Shown: positions 8,254 through 16,964 of the stretch, piece after piece
Position numbering within the stretch: position 1 is the stretch's first letter
Layout of the letters: every line of letters starts with the position of its first letter
From: Caldilineaceae bacterium
Lineage (GTDB): Bacteria; Chloroflexota; Anaerolineae; Caldilineales; Caldilineaceae
Reading direction: 5' to 3'
Assembly: GCA_020634815.1 (NCBI GenBank)
Contig: JACKBA010000046.1
Coordinates: forward strand, 1-49,810
DNA length: 49,810 nt
Program-made: the position numbers and the translations under genes
The notes under the pieces: model-generated
Database searches by the model: none
The model's input: only the letters and a program-made list of their open reading frames with translations
Told to the model about the DNA's origin: nothing

Positions 8254-11200
8254 TCACCCGCCGTTGACGGCCAGCCACTGCTGGAAGAGCAGGCTGGCAA
8301 ATTGCCAGCGATCGGGCGCCGGCTGCAACAGAATGTCCTGTTCGGTCATGGTGCGCAGGCTCATGCGCAGGCTGTCGGGCGCAATGCCGGGCAGCGCGGC
8401 GCGCAGCCGCGCCCAGCTCACCTGGCGGTCGGCGTTGTCGTCAGCCAGGCGGGCGAGCGTCGCCGCGACGTGATTGGAGATACCCTTGAGCATCTCGGTC
8501 ATGTGGGCGAAGGTGTGATCCTGCGGCTGCATGAACTCGCTGCGCACCGACGCCACGTCGTCGAGCGACACCTGCTGGCGCTGCTGGCGCGCCACGTGCA
8601 TGACCAGGTTGTGGCAGAACGCCTGGATCAGGAAGGGGCTGCCGCCCGTCAACTGGGCCACGCCGTCGACAATCTCGACGGCGTAGTCGAGATGGGTGCG
8701 CATGGGCCACTCGATGAGGCGGCGCACATCCTCGCCCTCCAGCGGGCGCAGGTGGATGCGGTGACCCACATCCATGAGCCGCCAGGACGGGTCGTTGGGG
8801 TTCTGCTGCAGGTGCTGCACCAGGCTGTCGCACGTCTGCTGCTGCATCACCGTGACGAAGCCGATGCCGGCGCGCTGCGTGCTGTGCATCATGCCGCGCC
8901 AGCGGTCGAAGAAGCTGCCCTCCAACTCGTCCTGGAGATAGGCGTCGGTGGTGCGGCTGAACTCGTCCATGAGCAGCACCAGCCTACGCCCGCCCAACGC
9001 CTCCTGCACGTGCAGGAGGTAGTCGATGAGCCGGCGCGCCGGGTCGTCGTCGAAAAGACTCTTGAGCGGCGCACCCACGTCGTCGAGCCGTCCTTCGCTG
9101 CTCAACGAGGAGTAGACATTGCTCGCCACCTGGTAGAAGACGTTGGTCTGCGCCGGGTGGCCCAGCAACTGGAAGTCGACGAAGACGGGCGTGAAGTTGC
9201 GCTCCGGCAGATAGTGCTCCTTGAGGTGGAGCAGCAGCGATGTCTTGCCGACGCGCTTCTGGCCAATGAGCCAGACGCCGGGCTGGCGCGTGCGCAGGCA
9301 CTCGACGATGCGCTCGCGTTCCTGGGCGCGACCAAAGAACATGGCATCCTCGTTGACCGGCAGGCGCGAGTAAGGGTTGAAGATGGATCCGGCGGTCAGT
9401 TCCTGCCACTCGGCCTGCTCGGAGGGGGGCAACTGGAGCGATTGCACGTCGGTGATGGTGAAGTCGGGGAGACCGCGCACGGCTTCGACGACCTCGGCCA
9501 CGGTCGCCTCCTGGTCGGCATGCAGATCGAACTGGATGCGCGCCGAGCCGTGACGCGCCATGGCGCGCAGTTGGTGCAGCGTGACGCGCGGCTGGCGCGC
9601 GTAGACCTCCGCCATGATCGCGCCCAGCAGGCCGTCATCGTCGAGCGCGCGCACGTCGACGCGCGCGACGGTCGCCATCTGCGGGCGCAGGCGCCATTTG
9701 AGCGGCACGATATCCTGGTGCCCGGCGATGCGCGGGCACTCCTGGCGGTGCACGGTGAGGTTGACCGCCTGGCCGTGGCGGCGGTAGACGCGGCCGACGA
9801 CCTCGGTGCCCGGCGTGGGGCGGCAGCACTGGGCCAGGTGCAACTGGTGCGGGCGCAGGCGCAGCGCGCGCGGGATATCGACCAGGCGCAGGAGTTCCTT
9901 CTCGAAGAGGCGGTGAAAGATGCGGTCGACGGGATACTGGCCGGCGGCGATGGCAGCGAGCAGATCTTCCTTGCTAGCAAAGGTCTCGCGGCGCACCGTG
10001 TTTTGCAGGGCGAGTTCCACTTTTTCGGGCGGCAGGTTGAAGCCGTAATGTTGCTCCAGCGTCTTGAGGCGATCGTCGATGATCTTCTGCCCGTGGTGCG
10101 CGCCGGCGCCCTGGCGCTTCAGGTAGCGCTCGATGGCACTGCGTGCGCGCGACGTGTGTGCGGCCAGCAGCCACAGCCGGTTCGGCCCCGGCGCCTTGAC
10201 GTCGTGCTCCAGTTCCACAATGTCGAGATGGTGCAGGACCGCCGACGGCTCGACCTGGCGCCCGTTGACGGTGAAGCGCCGGCACTGCTCGGCCAGGTCA
10301 GAGTGCACGTGGTAGGCAAAGTCGACGACCGTGCTGCCGCGGTCGAAGGGCAGCAACTGCCCCTGCGGGCTGAAGACGTAGAGGCGCTCGGGCAACGCGC
10401 CGATGGGCGCGGCGGCAATCTGGGCGTTGCCGGCTTCGGCATTCACCCACCATGCCCCCGGCGTTGATGGCGGTGCGCTGCCGCGCAGGTGGACCGCAGC
10501 AAAGCCCCACATGTTGATCTCGTACTGCGCGCGCGGGGTGATGACGAAGTTGATGCGCGTCTTGCCGCCGGGAAGCTGGGCAACGACTGCGGCGTGCAGG
10601 GCACGGTAGCCGCTCAGCCGCGGTGTGTTGAGCGTGTCGATAAGCCCGCCCTCGACCGGAACCCACAGATTCTGCACCCAGCGCAACGCCTGGTAACAGC
10701 CATCGACGTCACCCACAATGACATGAATGTTGAGTGTGTGCGTCGAACGTTGTGTGGCGCGTCCACCTTGCGCGGGCAGATTGTGTATTTGTGTAAATTT
10801 AGTGGGAACCAGCATCAATGTGTAGTCGACGGGAACGAGTTCGGCGCCGGGCAGATGGGGCGCGAGGGCAGCGATGATCTCGCCGGCGCTCTGGCGCCAG
10901 TCCTCCTGGGTCTCATCGTCCTTGTCGGGGGAGAGAAGGTGTTCCAGTTCGATACGCGGCACGCGCATGCCCAGCATATCGAGGAAGGGACCGAGCGCGC
11001 CGCGCGCTAGCTCCCGTGCCTGGCGTTGCTGGCGGCTCCCGCCCTGCAGCCCGTCGATGACCTGCCGCCACAGATGCGCGACGGCGAGAAAGGCCAGGTC
11101 GGGCTCGCGGTAGGCGGCGACATAGCACTGTGTGCGGCGCAGGGCTTCGGGCTGTCCGGCCCATTGTGGATCTTTTGCGGCGCCGGTGATCTGTGCATAG

Positions 11201-11412
11201 GCCGCACACAGCGCCGCTACCCGCTCGCCGCACTCATCCCGCACCGCCTGTACTGACAGGTCACCGGCGAGCAGAGCAGGCAGCAGCAGGGCTGCCGCAC
11301 GTAGTTCCTCGCCGGCGCCCCACGCCGCAAGCTGTGCGGCCATCGCTTCTCCGGTGATGCGGGCTTCGCTGTCACCGAGCAGCGTCTGGGCTTGTGTAAC
11401 GATTGTGGACAT
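8254..11412 (-). CDS. Degenerate RelA/SpoT-like scaffold fused to AAA ATPase
   Basis: A 1052-residue fusion. Residues ~1-160 align with the Rel HD-hydrolase region, but the HD dyad reads PA (ALLLPALLAG) and the KLADRLHN helix reads AVAHLWRQ, so metal ligands are lost. Residues ~195-310 align with the (p)ppGpp synthetase: SGYRALH is kept, but the Asp of the DxxAIR strand is His and the Glu of ExQIRT is Asn, so synthesis is unlikely. A well-kept TGS domain follows (~343-403), then the Rel helical segment, a CC...HxxxC zinc-finger-like motif (C529, C530, H555, C559) and an ACT-like domain (~580-655). Residues ~690-950 are an AAA_16-type NTPase with Walker A GQKRVGKT (717-724) and Walker B LVLLMDE (811-817), ending in a winged-helix-like segment. 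The normal Rel regulatory half is retained while both active sites are gone; I infer a ribosome/tRNA- or amino-acid-sensing ATPase switch. The start ATG at 11412 has GAAGGG upstream. Confidence 0.85.
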   Translation of the reverse strand: MSTIVTQAQTLLGDSEARITGEAMAAQLAAWGAGEELRAAALLLPALLAGDLSVQAVRDECGERVAALCAAYAQITGAAKDPQWAGQPEALRRTQCYVAAYREPDLAFLAVAHLWRQVIDGLQGGSRQQRQARELARGALGPFLDMLGMRVPRIELEHLLSPDKDDETQEDWRQSAGEIIAALAPHLPGAELVPVDYTLMLVPTKFTQIHNLPAQGGRATQRSTHTLNIHVIVGDVDGCYQALRWVQNLWVPVEGGLIDTLNTPRLSGYRALHAAVVAQLPGGKTRINFVITPRAQYEINMWGFAAVHLRGSAPPSTPGAWWVNAEAGNAQIAAAPIGALPERLYVFSPQGQLLPFDRGSTVVDFAYHVHSDLAEQCRRFTVNGRQVEPSAVLHHLDIVELEHDVKAPGPNRLWLLAAHTSRARSAIERYLKRQGAGAHHGQKIIDDRLKTLEQHYGFNLPPEKVELALQNTVRRETFASKEDLLAAIAAGQYPVDRIFHRLFEKELLRLVDIPRALRLRPHQLHLAQCCRPTPGTEVVGRVYRRHGQAVNLTVHRQECPRIAGHQDIVPLKWRLRPQMATVARVDVRALDDDGLLGAIMAEVYARQPRVTLHQLRAMARHGSARIQFDLHADQEATVAEVVEAVRGLPDFTITDVQSLQLPPSEQAEWQELTAGSIFNPYSRLPVNEDAMFFGRAQERERIVECLRTRQPGVWLIGQKRVGKTSLLLHLKEHYLPERNFTPVFVDFQLLGHPAQTNVFYQVASNVYSSLSSEGRLDDVGAPLKSLFDDDPARRLIDYLLHVQEALGGRRLVLLMDEFSRTTDAYLQDELEGSFFDRWRGMMHSTQRAGIGFVTVMQQQTCDSLVQHLQQNPNDPSWRLMDVGHRIHLRPLEGEDVRRLIEWPMRTHLDYAVEIVDGVAQLTGGSPFLIQAFCHNLVMHVARQQRQQVSLDDVASVRSEFMQPQDHTFAHMTEMLKGISNHVAATLARLADDNADRQVSWARLRAALPGIAPDSLRMSLRTMTEQDILLQPAPDRWQFASLLFQQWLAVNGG

Positions 11413-11634
11413 ATACCCTTCGAAAACACACCGTTCTCTACGGCATCACTCCATCATTCACTTCATTCGTGTATTGTGTGCGGATAATACAGCGAATTTC
11501 CAAAAACACACAGGCTGACTATTGACAATGTGTATTTTGTGTGTTACTCTTGTGTTGGATGTGAACCACAGTGATGCACACAATATACACTAAGTGTGTG
11601 GTGAATGGCAAGGGGCTCGGCAAGGAGGAGAATC
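11413..11634. promoter_or_regulatory. Divergent intergenic region with TGTGTAT-type motif cluster
   Basis: Holds no gene. GTGTATTTTGTGTG lies at 11530-11543; its near-exact inverted partner CACACAATATACAC lies at 11577-11590 (13 of 14 positions agree after reverse complement). A shorter version, GTGTATTGTGTG, is at 11469-11480. Two of the three are in the same direction and one is inverted. The arrangement suggests operator sites for a dimeric regulator controlling the leftward ATPase genes and the rightward small ORFs. Confidence 0.45.
11522..11550 (+). promoter_or_regulatory. Sigma70-like promoter for the small ORF pair
   Basis: A perfect TTGACA (11522-11527), 17-nt spacer and TACTCT (11545-11550, keeping the first two and last -10 bases). 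It overlaps the 11530-11543 motif, so a bound regulator would occlude it. Confidence 0.5.
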
Positions 11635-11853
11635 ATGTTGAACTACAATGACCAGATGGTTGCCCAGCAACGGTATGAGGACATGCGGCGTGAGGCGGCG
11701 CGCGATGCGCAGGCCAACGCCATGCAAGGCAACGCCCGCTCCGCCGGCCCCATGCAGCGCTTGATCTCTGCGGTGGCGAAGTTGCGGCGACGGGAGGTGC
11801 GCACTGGCGCACAGGTGCAGCAGGACGGCCGGATGGTCGAGCCTGCTGCGTAG
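11635..11853 (+). CDS. Small basic protein of unknown function
   Basis: 72 residues. The ATG at 11635 follows a strong AAGGAGGAG site at 11622-11630, which makes it a credible gene. It is Arg/Gln/Ala-rich and largely helical in appearance (DQMVAQQRYEDMRREAARDA), with a basic cluster KLRRREVR near the C-terminus. No signal peptide or membrane segment is seen and I recognise no family. It lies opposite the pseudo-Rel/AAA gene behind a TTGACA promoter and is followed after 72 nt by another small basic ORF. A regulatory or nucleic-acid-associated peptide is possible but unproven. Confidence 0.55.
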   Translation: MLNYNDQMVAQQRYEDMRREAARDAQANAMQGNARSAGPMQRLISAVAKLRRREVRTGAQVQQDGRMVEPAA

Positions 11854-11925
11854 GCGACCGACCAGATGGCCGGCGCCAACGAAATCGAACAGACACCGAT
11901 GGCGCAAGCGTCGAGGAGATCGAAA

Positions 11926-12114
11926 ATGAATCCTGTACAGCTCATGGAACTGGCCAGGCTCGACCACAAAGAGCGGCTTGAGAAGTTCCAGCACACTCAC
12001 CGGCTCGGCAAGCCGATGCGCAAGGCGCGATTCAGTTGGTCGCTCTTGAGCAACCTGAGGCTGAACCGCAGCCAGACCGGCGCCTTGCACAAGGCGCAGC
12101 ACAGTCTCAGTTAA
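11926..12114 (+). CDS. Small basic protein of unknown function
   Basis: 62 residues from the ATG at 11926, which has GAGGAGAT about 6 nt upstream; an in-frame ATG at 11866 would give 82 residues but lacks a comparable site. The helix-prone N-terminus (MNPVQLMELARLDHKERLEK) is followed by a very basic segment containing GKPMRKARFSWSLLSNLRL. No family recognised. A GC-rich hairpin closes the pair at 12148-12177. It probably shares the promoter at 11522. Confidence 0.5.
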   Translation: MNPVQLMELARLDHKERLEKFQHTHRLGKPMRKARFSWSLLSNLRLNRSQTGALHKAQHSLS

Positions 12115-12147
12115 TCCCGCTTCTATCACCACCTACCATCCTCACCG

Positions 12148-12177
12148 GCGCCCGGTTGTCAATCGACAGCCGGGCGC
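12148..12177 (+). terminator. Hairpin after the small ORF pair
   Basis: A 13-bp stem (12148-12160 with 12165-12177, one T-G wobble) has the tetraloop AATC, 33 nt after the stop. The T tract is poor (TCCTCATT). Confidence 0.6.
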
Positions 12178-12224
12178 TCCTCATTGGTGGCTGCCGCCAT
12201 GATTGTGCCATATTTCACATGACA

Positions 12225-12260
12225 TGACAGGTGTCCTGTGTTTTTCGGGACAACTGTCAC
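12225..12260 (+). promoter_or_regulatory. Inverted-repeat operator containing GGGACAACTGTCAC
   Basis: TGACAGGTGTCC (12225-12236) is answered by GGGACAACTGTCA (12247-12259), 11 of 12 paired positions. The right half with its following C is a 14-mer found again, identically, at 21622-21635 before the XRE-cupin gene. A weak -10 (TATGCT, 12284-12289) lies 23 nt downstream. Likely binding site of a regulator common to both sulfur loci. Confidence 0.5.
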
Positions 12261-12370
12261 ATTTGCTGCGACTGGTTGCACGCTATGCTTTGGATGTAAC
12301 TTGATGCACTGAATGTGACTCGATGCAGCAGATGCAGTGGCTGCACAGGGAAGAGCCGGAAACGCAACCA

Positions 12371-13129
12371 ATGTCTGAATTCTTGACCACCCGTCAGCTC
12401 CAGGAAATCCTCCACGTGGATCGCACCACCATCTACCGGATGGCCGATGACGGCCGGATCCCGGCGGTGAAGGTGGGCAGCCAGTGGCGTTTCCCGCGGC
12501 GGTCGATCGAGGGCTGGCTCAAGACGCAGAGCCCGGTGGGCGCCACCGTGCAAGATATGCCGGCGCAGAACGGCTCCGAGTTGAGCAAGCTGCTGCCCAT
12601 CGAATGTGTGCAGCGCATTCAAGATACCTTTGCCGACATGCTGGGCGTCATGTTGGTGGTGACGGACTTGCACGGCCAGCCGGTCACCGAGCCGAGCCAT
12701 CCGTGCAGCCTCTTTGCCATGGCGGAACGCTCGCCGGCGGCGCAGCATCAATGCCGCCAGGAATGGGCGGCGCTGGCCAACCAGCCCAGCCTGCAGCCCA
12801 CCTTTGGCCGCAGCCATCTGGGCCTGCTCCACACGCGCGGGCTGATCCGTGTCGGCAGCGAGCTGAAGGCCATGCTGGTCGTCGGCGGGATCGCCCCGGC
12901 TGTCTGGCCGCCGGCGTCGACCGAAGTCGCGCGCATGGCCGAGTATCTCGATGTGCCGGAAGCGGACCTGACCAAGGCGCTCAACGGGGTGTTTGTCCTG
13001 ACCAACGATCAAAAGCAGCAGGTTCTGGGTTACGTGCAGCGCATTGCCGATATCGTAGCGCACATCATGAACGAACGCAGCGTGCTGTTTACAAAGCTAC
13101 GCAATATTGCCGAACTGACCAGGATTTGA
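12371..13129 (+). CDS. HTH (excisionase/MerR-type) regulator with PocR sensory domain
   Basis: 252 residues from the ATG at 12371. An upstream in-frame ATG at 12323 would add 16 residues of poor character; neither has a strong ribosome-binding site. Residues ~5-55 form a helix-turn-helix of the excisionase type (FLTTRQLQEILHVDRTTIYR, GRIPAVKVGSQWRFPRRSIE). Residues ~75-235 match the PocR ligand-binding domain (LLPIECVQRIQDTFADMLGV, VVTDLHGQPVTEPSHPCSLF), with Cys residues in the positions typical for that fold. It ends 29 nt before the SQR-like gene and is presumably its operon's regulator, responding to a small ligand or redox state. An operator-like palindrome precedes it at 12225-12260. 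Confidence 0.85.
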   Translation: MSEFLTTRQLQEILHVDRTTIYRMADDGRIPAVKVGSQWRFPRRSIEGWLKTQSPVGATVQDMPAQNGSELSKLLPIECVQRIQDTFADMLGVMLVVTDLHGQPVTEPSHPCSLFAMAERSPAAQHQCRQEWAALANQPSLQPTFGRSHLGLLHTRGLIRVGSELKAMLVVGGIAPAVWPPASTEVARMAEYLDVPEADLTKALNGVFVLTNDQKQQVLGYVQRIADIVAHIMNERSVLFTKLRNIAELTRI

Positions 13130-13158
13130 CCTGGCAATTCTGAGAAGGAGCTATTTTT

Positions 13159-14394
<1,236 letters not shown>

Positions 14395-14437
14395 GCCAGG
14401 CGTTGGAACGAGCGAACGCTACCACAAGGAGGCAAGC

Positions 14438-15202
14438 ATGAGCACTGTTGTAATGGACACCGACAAACCCGTCAGCCGCACCGACCAACTGGCCGAGATC
14501 AGCCAGAAGCTCGACCTCATGGCGCAGAGCATCGGCGTGCTGGGCGCCCAGGTGAATTACCTGATGGAACGCGCCGAAGCGGACCGCCGCCGGCAGCAGA
14601 CGTGGGATGACCTCTTCGAGGATCTCACGCCGGTGGCCAACGATATGTATCACATTGCGGAGACGCAATTCGAGGAGATGCAGCAGTTCGTCACCCTCGA
14701 TGACGTGATGGAATTGGCCAAGCGGCTGGCACGCAACACACGCAACCTCAACGACATGCTGGACACGTTGGAGAGCGCGCAGGATTTCATCCGCGACGCG
14801 GCGCCGCTGACCAAGGACATGATGACCGAGGCGACGACGCAACTGACCGAATTGGAACGCAAGGGCTACTTCGGCTTCGTCCGCCAGGGGATGTATGTGA
14901 TGGACCAGATCGTCACCTCCTTCGGCGAGGACGATGTGAAGCAACTGGGCGACAACGTCGTGCTGATCCTCAACACGGTGAAGGCGCTGACCCAGCCCGA
15001 GATGATGACCATGCTCAACAACCTGACGCAGGGCTTCCACGAGGCGGAAAGCGAAGCGCAGAGCGGGCAGTTGGACATCGGCATGTTTGGCCTGATGAAG
15101 CAGATGCGCGACCCCGAAGTGCGCCGCGGCCTGGCCATCACGCTGGAGACTTTGCGCCGGGTTTCGGCCCAGGCGCCGCGATCGAGCAACGGAAACAAGT
15201 AG
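14438..15202 (+). CDS. DUF1641 domain protein
   Basis: 254 residues; ACAAGGAGGCAAGC precedes the ATG. The sequence is almost wholly helical. It has an N-terminal coiled-coil-like segment (LAEISQKLDLMAQSIGVLGA) and a central region matching the DUF1641 family (LGDNVVLILNTVKALTQPEM, QPEMMTMLNNLTQGFHEAE). DUF1641 proteins are commonly encoded next to SQR-like flavoproteins in bacteria and archaea; a partner or membrane-adaptor role is assumed but not proven. It sits 43 nt after the SQR gene and 48 nt before dsrC, in one operon. Confidence 0.82.
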   Translation: MSTVVMDTDKPVSRTDQLAEISQKLDLMAQSIGVLGAQVNYLMERAEADRRRQQTWDDLFEDLTPVANDMYHIAETQFEEMQQFVTLDDVMELAKRLARNTRNLNDMLDTLESAQDFIRDAAPLTKDMMTEATTQLTELERKGYFGFVRQGMYVMDQIVTSFGEDDVKQLGDNVVLILNTVKALTQPEMMTMLNNLTQGFHEAESEAQSGQLDIGMFGLMKQMRDPEVRRGLAITLETLRRVSAQAPRSSNGNK

Positions 15203-15250
15203 GACAACTACGCCAATTTTTGAATAACGGTAAGAAAGGACTGTACGAAC

Positions 15251-15559
15251 ATGACTACGAAAGAATTGAATGTCGCAGTGGATGCCGAAGGCTTCATGAC
15301 CGACCCGAGCCAGTGGACGCCCGAAATCGCCGAGGCCATGGCCGCAGAAGAGGGCATCGCCCCGTTGAACGAGAAGCAGTGGCAGGTCATCAATTGGGTG
15401 CGCCAGGAAGCGGCCAGCACCGGCGAGTTCCCCTCGCTGCGCTCCATCAGCAAGCGCTCGGGCGTGGACACCAAGGAGATCTACGAGCTCTTCCCCAAGG
15501 GCCCGGCCAAGAAAATCGCCCGCTGCGCCGGCTATCAGAAGCCCAAGGGCTGCATCTAG
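15251..15559 (+). CDS. dsrC: DsrC/TusE-family sulfur carrier, two-cysteine form
   Basis: 102 residues, normal for DsrC. The C-terminal arm RCAGYQKPKGCI has both redox cysteines: C92 (CysB) and the penultimate C101 (CysA), nine positions apart as in true DsrC; TusE proteins lack CysB. DsrC carries sulfur as a persulfide/trisulfide between DsrE-type proteins, sulfite reductase or heterodisulfide-reductase-like complexes. No dsrAB, dsrMKJOP or sHdr gene is in the window, so its redox partner is elsewhere or is the adjacent SQR/DUF1641 pair. A weak AGAAAGGA site precedes the ATG. Confidence 0.93.
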   Translation: MTTKELNVAVDAEGFMTDPSQWTPEIAEAMAAEEGIAPLNEKQWQVINWVRQEAASTGEFPSLRSISKRSGVDTKEIYELFPKGPAKKIARCAGYQKPKGCI

Positions 15560-15684
15560 AGCGGGATGGGCGGGTGGCGGTGAATTCACACCCCGCCACC
15601 TGTCGCTGAATCCGAAATTGTGAAACGAACGACAAAATAGCGGTTTGACCCAATAGTCTCTATAGTCTCAACAGGAGAGCGAAC

Positions 15685-16149
<465 letters not shown>

Positions 16150-16263
16150 TCTCTATCCGGAAATTTCTGCGGGCGATCTTCCGCCGAAGCTGTGTCACGG
16201 GACATCGCAACCAATTTCCGGATGAACACTTAACTCGCATTACGCCTCCCTCCTCTATACCGT

Positions 16264-16302
16264 TGCAAAGGCCGGTGTCCCGTTATGGGCGCCGGTCTTT
16301 GC
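16264..16302 (+). terminator. Terminator hairpin of the SQR-dsrC-dsrE2 operon
   Basis: A 14-bp stem (16264-16277 with 16289-16302, two G-T wobbles) and 11-nt loop, 114 nt after the DsrE2 stop. No long T tract. 16150-16263 holds no gene. Confidence 0.6.
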
Positions 16303-16336
16303 ACATTGGCGGTCAGGGTGCAGGGAACGAAGCGTC

Positions 16337-16867
16337 TCAGCCGGCAGGGGTGAATGAATAGTGCAGCGTGCCGTCGGCCTGGGGGCTGTAGTGGCCGTAG
16401 AAGAAGGCGCCGTTGAGGGTGCGCGGCAGCAACGCGTAGAGATCGTCTACCAGCGGGTACTCCGCCAGCGCGGCAACCGGCACCCACTCGGGCGTGCCTT
16501 CGCGCGCTGGCAGGGCCGGCTGCGCAGGCGCCTCGCCGGTAAAGACGAACATGAGCACGCCCGGGCGCCGGCCGTGCTCGTCGAAGCCGGTGTCGATGGT
16601 CACGACGCCGCGCAACATCAGAGCGGCGACGTCTAGGCCCGCTTCCTCCTTCACCTCGCGCCGCGCGGCGGTGTAGACGTCTTCCGTTGCCTCGACATGG
16701 CCGCCCAGGCCGTTGTACTTGTTGGCCCAGAGTCGCTTGCTGGGCGCGCCTTTGAGCAGCAGAACCTCCTGCATGCCGGCGCCGTTTGTCCGGGTTAGAA
16801 AGGTCAGCACGCGCGGCACGACCAGATGGCGGCCGGGCGCGCGGGTTGCTTGTTCCGTCGCATTCAT
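16337..16867 (-). CDS. Nudix hydrolase (MutT-like)
   Basis: 176 residues from the ATG at 16867, preceded by CAGGAGCG; an upstream extension would run through an unrelated leader. The Nudix box reads G-H-V-E-A-T-E-D-V-Y-T-A-A-R-R-E-V-K-E-E-A-G-L, agreeing with GX5EX7REUXEEXGU, so Mg-dependent pyrophosphohydrolase activity is expected. The preceding RLWANKYNGLGGHVE is typical of the 8-oxo-dGTPase/MutT branch that also includes MTH1-like enzymes. Substrate not determinable. It ends converging on the DsrE2 gene and begins 97 nt after the histidine kinase stop on the same strand. Confidence 0.9.
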   Translation of the reverse strand: MNATEQATRAPGRHLVVPRVLTFLTRTNGAGMQEVLLLKGAPSKRLWANKYNGLGGHVEATEDVYTAARREVKEEAGLDVAALMLRGVVTIDTGFDEHGRRPGVLMFVFTGEAPAQPALPAREGTPEWVPVAALAEYPLVDDLYALLPRTLNGAFFYGHYSPQADGTLHYSFTPAG

Positions 16868-16964
16868 AGGGTTCGCTCCTGGGAAAAAGCCACGGCGTCG
16901 CCACGCATTCAGTGTCTCCTTTGCCTCAAGCCCGTCCGGCGTTCTGGCTGGGGGGATCATGCAA

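Noticed and set aside
6125..10467. Long plus-strand open frames opposite the ATPase and pseudo-Rel genes
   Set aside because: They are antisense to well-supported domain-bearing genes, have no recognisable domains and reflect high GC content.
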